Assembly (NCBI GenBank): GCA_031550925.1
Contig: JAVBOE010000111.1
Span: 1-21,435, forward strand
Reading direction: 5' to 3'
Length of the DNA stretch: 21,435 nt
Source: JAIRNF01 sp031550925
GTDB lineage: Bacteria; Bacteroidota; Bacteroidia; Bacteroidales; UBA932
In this document: piece by piece, positions 15,176-21,435 of the stretch
How the letters are laid out: every line of letters starts with the position of its first letter
Numbering within the stretch: position 1 is the stretch's first letter
Notes under the pieces: generated by a model
The model's input: only the letters and a program-made list of their open reading frames with translations
Database searches by the model: none
Told to the model about the DNA's origin: nothing
Made by a program: the position numbers and the translations under genes

Positions 15176-16570
15176 TTACATTAAAGAACGTGGATCTGTA
15201 ATCTTTCCGGTAACAGCAGCGGCAGCAGCCACAAGCGGTCCGGCCAGAATAGTTCGCGCGCCGGGACCCTGACGTCCTTCGAAGTTACGGTTCGATGTTG
15301 ATACTGCATATTTACCTGCTGGAACTTTATCATCATTCATTGCTAAGCATGCTGAACATCCAGGTTGGCGTAACTCAAAACCTGCTTCGGTGAGTATTTT
15401 ATCCAAGCCTTCGTTCTTAATTTGCTGAGCAACTAAATGGCTGCCCGGAACCAACCAAACCGTAATATTTTCGGCTTTCTTTTTGCCCTTTACATATCCG
15501 GCAAATATGCGGAAATCTTCGATACGACCATTGGTACAGCTGCCTAAAAACACATAATCTATCGGTTTGCCCTCAACTTTTTCTCCAGCGTTGAAACCCA
15601 TATACTCTAGTGATTTTTGAAACGATATTTTCCCCGCTTCATCAATATCAGTCAATGATGGAATAGCATCGTTTATGCCCATACCCATACCCGGGTTTGT
15701 TCCGTATGTAAGCATCGGTTTTATGCGGCTTACATCTATTGTTATTTCCTTATCAAACGTTGCTCCATCATCGGTTTTAAGCGTTTTCCAGTAGGCAACG
15801 GCTTTATCCCATGCTTTGCCTTTTGGAGTATATTCACGATTTTTAATGTACTCAAATGTTGTTTCGTCGGGCGCAATCATACCACCGCGCGCACCCATTT
15901 CTATACTTAGGTTGCAGAGTGTCATTCGTCCTTCCATGCTAAGGTTACGAATTGGCTCTCCGGCATACTCAACAAAGTAACCTGTTGCACCTCCTGTTGT
16001 CAGCTGGGCAATCATGTATAGGGCTATATCCTTTGCTGTAATACCTTTCCCGGGTGTACCTATAAAATTTATGCGCATGGTTTTAGCGCGAGACTGTAAC
16101 ACGCATTGCGATGCCAAAACCATCTCAACCTCGCTTGTACCAATGCCGAAAGCAATAGAACCAAACGCTCCGTGTGTTGAGGTATGGCTATCTCCGCAAA
16201 CGATTGTTATGCCCGGAAGTGTTAGCCCATACTCAGGACCGATAACGTGTACAATGCCATTTTTAGGGTGACCGAGACCATATATTTCAAGTCCGAAATC
16301 TTTTGCATTTCGCATTAGCGTATCAACCTGATTTTTTGATATAGGATCCTGAATGGGCTTGTCCTGGTTAATTGTGGGTATATTATGATCTGGGGTGAGC
16401 GTTGTTTGACCGGGGCGAAAAACTTTCAGTCCGCGATTTCTTAACCCGTCAAATGCTTGCGGGCTGGTTACTTCATGGCAGTAGTGCCTGTCTATATACA
16501 GCTGAGTGGGGCCGTTGGGTATTGATGATACTACATGCGCATCCCATATTTTCTCGAATAGTGTTTTCAT
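15176..16570 (-). CDS. leuC: 3-isopropylmalate dehydratase large subunit
   Basis: LeuC carries the [4Fe-4S] cluster of isopropylmalate isomerase and acts with LeuD. In the 464-residue product, three cluster ligands are visible: the cysteine of FLGSCTNGRIEDFR (about residue 345) and the two in QPGCSACLAMN (about 404 and 407). Other aconitase-family features are the N-terminal DRHYCHEVTSPQAF, VCGDSHTSTHGAFGSIAFGIG and TSNRNFEGRQGPGARTIL. Length and start are typical. It follows leuA by 24 bases on the same strand. Confidence 0.96.
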   Translation of the reverse strand: MKTLFEKIWDAHVVSSIPNGPTQLYIDRHYCHEVTSPQAFDGLRNRGLKVFRPGQTTLTPDHNIPTINQDKPIQDPISKNQVDTLMRNAKDFGLEIYGLGHPKNGIVHVIGPEYGLTLPGITIVCGDSHTSTHGAFGSIAFGIGTSEVEMVLASQCVLQSRAKTMRINFIGTPGKGITAKDIALYMIAQLTTGGATGYFVEYAGEPIRNLSMEGRMTLCNLSIEMGARGGMIAPDETTFEYIKNREYTPKGKAWDKAVAYWKTLKTDDGATFDKEITIDVSRIKPMLTYGTNPGMGMGINDAIPSLTDIDEAGKISFQKSLEYMGFNAGEKVEGKPIDYVFLGSCTNGRIEDFRIFAGYVKGKKKAENITVWLVPGSHLVAQQIKNEGLDKILTEAGFELRQPGCSACLAMNDDKVPAGKYAVSTSNRNFEGRQGPGARTILAGPLVAAAAAVTGKITDPRSLM

Positions 16571-16594
16571 TTTATGGTTTATGATCCTTATTTA

Positions 16595-18085
16595 TTATTG
16601 AACAAACTTATTTATAGCATCGATGTAGGCTTCCACGGCGGCGGCAATTATATTGGTGTTGGCACTGAAACCATAGTAAATTTGACCATCGTGCTCTACC
16701 TGCATGTGTACTTTTCCAACATCGTCGCTTCCTTTAGTAATAGCCTGAACAAGGAATTCCTGCAGAACCATTTGTCGTTGCACGATTTTCTTTAAAGCTT
16801 TAATAGACGCATCTACTGGGCCGTTACCCGATGCACAGGCTTCAAATTTTTCTCCTGCAATATCAAGTCCGATGCTGGCAACATTCTTACAGCCTATGCC
16901 GGTAGTTATTTGTAAGAAATCCAGCTTAACACGTTGCTCGCCCGTATTTTGCTTGCCAACCAAGCTTAGTATATCATCGTTATTGATATCTTTCTTTTTA
17001 TCTGCCAGCTTCAGAAACTTTTCATAGGCAATATCAAGCTCGCCGTTGTCAAGTTCCACACCTAGTAGAGAAAGCCTGTTTTTTAACGCTGCTCGTCCGC
17101 TACGAGCCGTAAGAACAATAGCATTATCGTCAATACCAACATCCTTCGGGTCTATAATTTCGTAGGTCTGAACATTCTTAAGTACACCATCCTGATGGAT
17201 GCCCGATGAGTGTGCAAACGCATTACGCCCAACAATGGCCTTATTCGGTTGAACTGGCATATTCATTAGGTTAGATACCAGTCGGCTTGTAGGGTATATT
17301 TTTTGCGTATTGATATTTGTCTCAATATTCAGCTCCTTATGGCTTTTAATTGCCATAACAACCTCCTCTAGCGAAGTATTTCCAGCCCTTTCACCAATTC
17401 CGTTAATGGTTACCTCTACCTGACGAGCACCGTTAACAACACCCGACAGCGTGTTAGCCGTAGCCATTCCCAAGTCCTGATGACAATGGGTTGAAAGGAT
17501 TGCATTTCTCATATCCACATGGTCAATGAGGTATTTTATCTTTTCACCATACTCATGCGGAAGGCAATAACCTGTTGTGTCGGGAATATTTATAACCGTT
17601 GCACCTGCATTAACAACGGCTTGCACAACGCGCGCAAGATATTCGTTCTCGGTGCGCCCTGCATCTTCTGCGTAAAATTCGACATCGTCCACAAACTTGC
17701 GGGCATACTTCACCGCTTGAATAGCACGCTCTATAATTTCTTCGCGGTTAGAATTGAATTTATACTTTATGTGCGAATCGGACGTTCCAATGCCGGTGTG
17801 AATACGCTTGCGTTTTGCGTATTTTAGGGCTTCTGCTGCTACCTCAATATCTTTTTCTACCGCACGTGTGAGGGCGCATATCGTAGGCCATGTAACGGCT
17901 TTAGAAATTTCTACTACCGAGTTAAAATCTCCGGGACTTGAAATAGGAAACCCGGCCTCTATAACATCAACACCGAGGGCCTCGAGAGCCTTAGCTACCT
18001 CTATTTTTTCAATAGTATTCAGCTGGCATCCGGGCACTTGTTCGCCATCGCGTAGTGTTGTGTCAAAAACAAATAATCTATCCAT
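16595..18085 (-). CDS. leuA: 2-isopropylmalate synthase
   Basis: LeuA condenses acetyl-CoA with 2-oxoisovalerate, the first committed step to leucine. The N-terminal TIM-barrel has FDTTLRDGEQVPGCQL with the metal-binding aspartate and substrate arginine, EAGFPISSPGDF, and STHCHQDLGMATAN with the HxH metal site. The middle has NAFAHSSGIHQDGVLK. The last 130 residues form the regulatory domain that binds leucine for feedback inhibition. I place the start at ATG 18085 (496 residues), where the conserved sequence begins with DRLFVFDTTLR. An in-frame ATG at 18112 would add nine residues (505 in all) and cannot be excluded. It is the first gene of leuA-leuC-leuD. Confidence 0.94.
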   Translation of the reverse strand: MDRLFVFDTTLRDGEQVPGCQLNTIEKIEVAKALEALGVDVIEAGFPISSPGDFNSVVEISKAVTWPTICALTRAVEKDIEVAAEALKYAKRKRIHTGIGTSDSHIKYKFNSNREEIIERAIQAVKYARKFVDDVEFYAEDAGRTENEYLARVVQAVVNAGATVINIPDTTGYCLPHEYGEKIKYLIDHVDMRNAILSTHCHQDLGMATANTLSGVVNGARQVEVTINGIGERAGNTSLEEVVMAIKSHKELNIETNINTQKIYPTSRLVSNLMNMPVQPNKAIVGRNAFAHSSGIHQDGVLKNVQTYEIIDPKDVGIDDNAIVLTARSGRAALKNRLSLLGVELDNGELDIAYEKFLKLADKKKDINNDDILSLVGKQNTGEQRVKLDFLQITTGIGCKNVASIGLDIAGEKFEACASGNGPVDASIKALKKIVQRQMVLQEFLVQAITKGSDDVGKVHMQVEHDGQIYYGFSANTNIIAAAVEAYIDAINKFVQ

Positions 18086-18119
18086 AGCGGCATAGGTTTT
18101 ATGGTTAAACATTGATGTA

Positions 18120-18149
18120 AAAGTTACACTGTTAGTACAATGTAACTTT
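18120..18149 (-). promoter_or_regulatory. Hairpin or operator in the leu leader, just before the start codon
   Basis: A perfect 9-bp inverted repeat (AAAGTTACA 18120-18128 with TGTAACTTT 18141-18149), plus an inner 3-bp pairing after one mismatch. In the leftward leu mRNA it ends 7 bases before ATG 18112. It could mask the ribosome-binding region, be an operator for a regulator, or be a weak attenuator; the U tract after it is only four long, so termination is doubtful. Confidence 0.5.
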
Positions 18150-18235
18150 CAATTCATTACTTATATATGTATTGATATATTTATTATAAGCGTTTGTATA
18201 TCAAATGTTATAATTTGTTTCTTGCTATAAGCCCT

Positions 18236-18265
18236 CAAAAGTAGAAATAAAATTTAATATTCAAA
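18236..18265 (-). promoter_or_regulatory. Promoter of the leuACD operon
   Basis: On the minus strand TTTG (plus 18262-18265) and TACTTTTG (plus 18236-18243) are 18 bases apart, a good match to the Bacteroidota -33/-7 consensus with slightly short spacing. The leader would be about 115-145 bases. No leader peptide with leucine codons was found in it. Confidence 0.65.
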
Positions 18266-18610
18266 TAACGATTTGTTAGTTGCTATATTTTAAATGAATA
18301 TTTTATCGAATTTATTTCGTAATATTTGTTAGTTTTGGAGGTTATTTAGTTTTAATATGAAATATATAATGCGCTATTATAACGAATAGTGATATATTTT
18401 GCTTTGTAATTACTGACAATAATAGAATATTTCGATTTATTATGTAAATTTTTTAGCAAATCTGAAATATTCAATTTGTATATTATAGATATTCAGGTGT
18501 TTAACCTTATGTTTAGTACGCTATATATTTGAAACTTATATTTTTAATAGATTTAAATATTTAATAAACAATATTATAAATAAATAATCTATATTTTTGC
18601 TTATAATTTG

Positions 18611-18641
18611 TTTGTTCAATAAAAAAACATTTCTACATTTG
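18611..18641 (+). promoter_or_regulatory. Promoter of the ilv leader and ilvD-ilvB
   Basis: TTTG at 18611-18614 and TACATTTG at 18634-18641 are 19 bases apart, matching the Bacteroidota primary-sigma consensus. A start of transcription near 18648 would place the leader-peptide ATG about 25 bases downstream and give an attenuator leader of about 175 bases. Confidence 0.8.
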
Positions 18642-18672
18642 CATGGTCAAACAAGAAAATTAAAAGAGAAGT

Positions 18673-18738
18673 ATGACTTTCAATTTACTCAATGTGCACG
18701 TCATTAACGTCATTATTATTAACCCCAATAATGAGTGA
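18673..18738 (+). CDS. ilv leader peptide, 21 codons, rich in Ile, Val and Leu
   Basis: ATG 18673 opens a 21-codon reading frame ending in TGA at 18736-18738. It codes for two consecutive leucines, three valines and four isoleucines: codons 5-6 Leu-Leu, 8 Val, 10-11 Val-Ile and 13-16 Val-Ile-Ile-Ile. Nine of the 21 codons are branched-chain, and these are exactly the end products of the genes that follow. The peptide itself probably has no function; ribosome stalling on scarce charged tRNAs would be the signal. A 9-bp tandem duplication (18698-18706 and 18707-18715) builds the Val-Ile codon block. It is too short to be scored as a gene by usual length limits; context, content and the downstream terminator support it. 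Confidence 0.8.
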   Translation: MTFNLLNVHVINVIIINPNNE

Positions 18739-18807
18739 GAAAGTTGTGTAGTATATTGATAGCAAAAAAATACGTAAGCCTTTCTCAGTAACGAGAAGGG
18801 CTTTTTT
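18736..18807 (+). promoter_or_regulatory. ilv attenuator: competing antiterminator and terminator hairpins
   Basis: The terminator is an 11-bp stem with one G-U pair (18776-18786 with 18793-18803) followed by a run of six Ts (18802-18807), and lies 15 bases before the ilvD start. The alternative antiterminator pairs TGAGAAAG (18736-18743) with CTTTCTCA (18780-18787), removing most of the terminator's left arm; an inner helix (TA-GTAT 18749-18754 with ATAC-G-TA 18770-18776) extends it. The upstream strand begins at the leader stop codon, so a ribosome finishing the peptide would cover it and let the terminator form. A further 8-bp stem (18710-18717 with 18727-18734) within the Ile codons may pause RNA polymerase. 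Confidence 0.78.
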
Positions 18808-18822
18808 AATGAAAACATTTAT

Positions 18823-20649
18823 ATGAAAATTGCATTACGCAGCTCAACTAGTACGCAAGGCCGAAAGATGGCCGGTGCTCGCGCGCTTTGGCAAGCCAAC
18901 GGAATGAAAAAAGAGCAGATGGGTAAACCCATAGTTGCTATCGTAAATTCGTTTACACAGTTTGTTCCGGGGCATGTTCACCTGCATTCAATAGGGCAGG
19001 AGATTAAGCAACAGATTGAGGCGTTAGGTTGTTTTGCCGCAGAGTTCAATACAATTGCCATTGACGATGGTATTGCTATGGGGCACGATGGTATGCTTTA
19101 CTCTCTTCCTTCGCGCGATTTGATAGCCGACAGTGTAGAGTATATGGTAAATGCGCATAAAGCAGATGCCATGATCTGCATAAGCAACTGCGACAAGATA
19201 ACACCAGGTATGCAGATGGCTGCGCTTCGCTTGAACATACCGACTGTATTTGTATCGGGCGGACCGATGGAAGCAGGTAAGGTTGGTAAGCGTTCGCTTG
19301 ATCTTATTGATGCGATGATTTCTGCTGCCGATAATACAGTAACGGACGAGGATTTGCTTAGGATTGAGAATTCTGCCTGTCCCACCTGTGGCTCATGCTC
19401 GGGCATGTTTACCGCAAACTCTATGAACTGCCTCAACGAGGCTATAGGATTGGCCTTGCCGGGTAACGGAACCATTGTTGCAACACATGTAAATCGTAAA
19501 AAGCTCTTTGCAGCTGCCGCTAAATTGATTGTTGACAATGCTTATAAGTATTACAGAGACGGAGACGAAAGTATCTTGCCTCGTTCTATAGCCATTCGTC
19601 AGGCTTTTCTAAATGCCATGACGTTAGACATTGCAATGGGTGGATCGAGCAATACCATACTTCATCTTTTGGCACTTGCTAATGAAGCAGGCGTAGATTT
19701 TACGATGCAAGATATTAACGAGCTGTCTCTTAAAACACCTGTACTATGTAAGGTTGCGCCAAACTGCGAGTATCATATCGAGGATGTAAATAGGGCAGGA
19801 GGAATACTTTCTATCATGCACGAGCTGGAAAAAGCGGGATTGATTGATACTTCTGTTAATCGAGTTGACGGCTTAACACTTGCTGAAGCCATTCGGCAGA
19901 ACAGCTTACAGAGTGATGGGATTTCTCAGGAAGCCATTGAGAAATGGAAAAGTGCCCCTTGTGGAAAGTTTAACCTAGTGTTAGGTAGTCAGAATTCTAC
20001 TTATAATGAGTTGGATAATGATCGTGAAAACGGCTGTATCCGAGACATTGAGCATGCTTATGCTAAAGACGGGGGTCTTGCCATTCTCTTCGGAAATATT
20101 GCACAGAATGGTTGTGTAGTAAAGACTGCCGGAGTTGATGAAAGCATTCTGAAGTTTATAGGTTCGGCAAAAGTCTATCATTCGCAGGAAGCAGCAACTG
20201 ATGGGATACTTAACGATGAAGTAAAAGCGGGAGATATTGTAGTAATAACTTACGAAGGTCCTAAGGGTGGACCCGGGATGCAAGAAATGCTATACCCAAC
20301 GTCATACCTTAAATCTAAGCATTTAGGTAAGGAATGCGCACTGATTACTGACGGACGATTTTCCGGAGGGACATCAGGGCTTTCAATAGGTCACGTCTCT
20401 CCCGAAGCGGCTGCAGGAGGAGCGATAGGGCTGGTTAAAAATGGCGATACTATTGAGATAGATATACCCAACCGCAGTATTAATGTAATGCTTAGTGCTA
20501 CAGAGTTAGAGATTCGCAGGCAGGAGGAGCTGGCTAAAGGTAAGACCGCATTTAAGCCCGATCGAGTCCGCGAAATATCTAAGGCACTTAAGGCATATGC
20601 CAGTATGGTTAGCTCTGCCGATTTAGGAGCAGTAAGAATAGTAGAATAA
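18823..20649 (+). CDS. ilvD: Dihydroxy-acid dehydratase
   Basis: IlvD converts dihydroxy acids to 2-oxoisovalerate and 2-oxo-3-methylvalerate, the last shared step before transamination to valine and isoleucine, and provides the LeuA substrate. The 608-residue product has the N-terminal FTQFVPGHVHLH, the cluster cysteine of CDKITPGM at residue 123, and CPTCGSCSGMFTANSMNCL at about 186-204, which includes a further cluster ligand. The substrate and magnesium region IDDGIAMGHDGMLYSLPSR spans about 80-98. The C-terminal part has KGGPGMQEMLYPTSYL and DGRFSGGTSGLSIGHVSPEAA. Length is typical of the IlvD family. ATG 18823 follows the attenuator terminator directly. It is followed by ilvB after 31 bases. 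Confidence 0.97.
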   Translation: MKIALRSSTSTQGRKMAGARALWQANGMKKEQMGKPIVAIVNSFTQFVPGHVHLHSIGQEIKQQIEALGCFAAEFNTIAIDDGIAMGHDGMLYSLPSRDLIADSVEYMVNAHKADAMICISNCDKITPGMQMAALRLNIPTVFVSGGPMEAGKVGKRSLDLIDAMISAADNTVTDEDLLRIENSACPTCGSCSGMFTANSMNCLNEAIGLALPGNGTIVATHVNRKKLFAAAAKLIVDNAYKYYRDGDESILPRSIAIRQAFLNAMTLDIAMGGSSNTILHLLALANEAGVDFTMQDINELSLKTPVLCKVAPNCEYHIEDVNRAGGILSIMHELEKAGLIDTSVNRVDGLTLAEAIRQNSLQSDGISQEAIEKWKSAPCGKFNLVLGSQNSTYNELDNDRENGCIRDIEHAYAKDGGLAILFGNIAQNGCVVKTAGVDESILKFIGSAKVYHSQEAATDGILNDEVKAGDIVVITYEGPKGGPGMQEMLYPTSYLKSKHLGKECALITDGRFSGGTSGLSIGHVSPEAAAGGAIGLVKNGDTIEIDIPNRSINVMLSATELEIRRQEELAKGKTAFKPDRVREISKALKAYASMVSSADLGAVRIVE

Positions 20650-20680
20650 ACAGTAAAAATCATCGATCAAAATATACGAT

Positions 20681-21435
20681 ATGAGCAAAGAAATAACAGG
20701 AAGCGAGGCACTGATGCAGTCGTTGGTAAACGAAGGGGTAGATACGATCTTCGGTTATCCTGGTGGACAGATAATCCCCGTTTTCGACAGCATATACGAC
20801 TACAGAGATAAGATAAAGCATATTCTTGTTCGTCATGAACAAGGTGCGGCACATGCCGCTCAGGGCTATGCGCGCATTTCCGGCAAAGTTGGTGTTGTAG
20901 TGGTAACGTCCGGACCCGGGGCTACAAACACTGTTACGGGTATTGCAGATGCGATGTTAGATAGCACGCCTTTAGTAATTATTTCGGGGCAGGTTCCCGA
21001 TACATTGCTTGGCAGCGATGCTTTTCAGGAGGCAGATATTGTAAACATTGCACAGCCGATAACTAAATGGGCTTATCAGATACGTAATGCAGAAGATATA
21101 CCGGCTGTTATTGCACGTGCATTTTATATTGCATCAACGGGAAGACCAGGACCTGTACTGATTGATATTGCTAAGAATGCGCAGGTTGCAAAGTTTAGCT
21201 ATGAGTATAAAAAAGCAACATTTATACGCAGCTATCAACCTAAACCCGATGTCAACATTGATGAGGTATGGACAGCAGCAGAGCTTATTAATGGCGCTAA
21301 GAAACCTTTTGCTTTGGTTGGTCAGGGTGTGATATTGGGAAAAGCAGAAAACGAGCTGATTGAATTTCTCCAAAAGGCTGATATACCATTCGCTTCAACC
21401 ATGTTGGGATTGTCGGCCATTCCTTCCAACCATCC
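20681..21435 (+). CDS. ilvB: Acetolactate synthase large subunit, 5' part
   Basis: The gene runs off the right edge with an open frame, so only about 251 residues are seen. Acetolactate synthase is the thiamine-diphosphate enzyme that makes acetolactate and acetohydroxybutyrate for valine/leucine and isoleucine. Visible features are SEALMQSLVNEGVDTIFGYP, GGQIIPVFDSIYD, and the glutamate of RHEQGAAHAAQGYAR (residue 53) that activates thiamine diphosphate. Next come VVVTSGPGATNTVTGIADAM, GSDAFQEADIVNIAQPITKW and GRPGPVLIDIAKNAQ. It starts 31 bases after ilvD, so both share the attenuated transcript. The small regulatory subunit (ilvN/ilvH) and ilvC would be expected further right, but lie outside the window. 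Confidence 0.96.
   Translation, partial: MSKEITGSEALMQSLVNEGVDTIFGYPGGQIIPVFDSIYDYRDKIKHILVRHEQGAAHAAQGYARISGKVGVVVVTSGPGATNTVTGIADAMLDSTPLVIISGQVPDTLLGSDAFQEADIVNIAQPITKWAYQIRNAEDIPAVIARAFYIASTGRPGPVLIDIAKNAQVAKFSYEYKKATFIRSYQPKPDVNIDEVWTAAELINGAKKPFALVGQGVILGKAENELIEFLQKADIPFASTMLGLSAIPSNH

Larger units (their letters stand above)
18113..18672. other. AT-rich divergent intergenic region between leuA and the ilv leader
   Basis: This very AT-rich region of about 560 bases holds a leu-side hairpin (18120-18149), a leftward promoter (18236-18265), and a rightward promoter (18611-18641). A short dyad TTTG-N5-CAAA lies at 18193-18205 in the leu leader. Between about 18270 and 18600 I see no coding region, RNA gene or strong hairpin. 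Confidence 0.6.

Noticed and set aside
18270..18600. Possible small RNA or gene in the AT-rich stretch between leuA and ilvD
   Set aside because: Only AT-rich sequence with no hairpin, start-codon context or conserved motif; nothing to support a call.
19098..19538. Long reading frame antisense to ilvD
   Set aside because: It overlaps a strongly conserved ilvD frame, and its translation shows no recognisable motif or plausible independent start.
20660..20854. Two minus-strand frames over the ilvB start
   Set aside because: They lie opposite a conserved acetolactate synthase N-terminus and have no meaningful translation.

Overview
The window looks like chromosomal DNA of a Bacteroidota bacterium, most likely of the order Bacteroidales. 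The evidence is AT-rich intergenic DNA, promoters of the TTTG...TAnnTTTG type with no obvious Shine-Dalgarno sequences, DUF4252 proteins, a TGS-uridine kinase fusion and intergenic palindromes of a style common in this phylum. No prophage, insertion sequence, CRISPR array, tRNA or rRNA is visible. Family assignments rest on recognised motifs and remembered family features; no database search was run.

Left part (1-7000): the 3' end of radA, interrupted by an in-frame TAG; a ProX-type prolyl-tRNA editing protein; an unrecognised secreted 475-residue protein; a convergent type II NADH dehydrogenase; a bactofilin behind a good promoter; and a leftward pair made of a TGS-domain nucleoside kinase followed by a small cysteine-bearing cytosolic protein (DUF6125-like). 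Hairpin terminators separate the convergent genes.

Middle (7000-10430): a 515-bp gap with a composite intergenic repeat, then a six-gene rightward cluster: three small secreted DUF4252-type proteins, an ECF sigma factor, its overlapping single-pass membrane anti-sigma factor, and a fourth DUF4252 protein. An ECF-like promoter (TGTAAC-N16-CGTC) precedes the first gene, which suggests a self-activating envelope regulon. The three upstream paralogues share a cysteine that the fourth lacks.

Right part (10430-21435): leftward uvrA-ndpA (excision repair and a nucleoid-associated protein), then two divergent branched-chain amino acid operons. leuA-leuC-leuD runs left and ends at a strong terminator with no leuB. 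ilvD and ilvB run right, ilvB leaving the window. Between them is a roughly 700-bp AT-rich region with one promoter for each direction. The ilv leader carries what appears to be a complete ribosome-mediated attenuator: a 21-codon leader peptide with Leu, Val and Ile codons, a terminator just before ilvD, and a competing antiterminator pairing. This is the most interesting signal in the window. The leu side has a hairpin just upstream of its start codon. Together the two operons would make valine, isoleucine and leucine.
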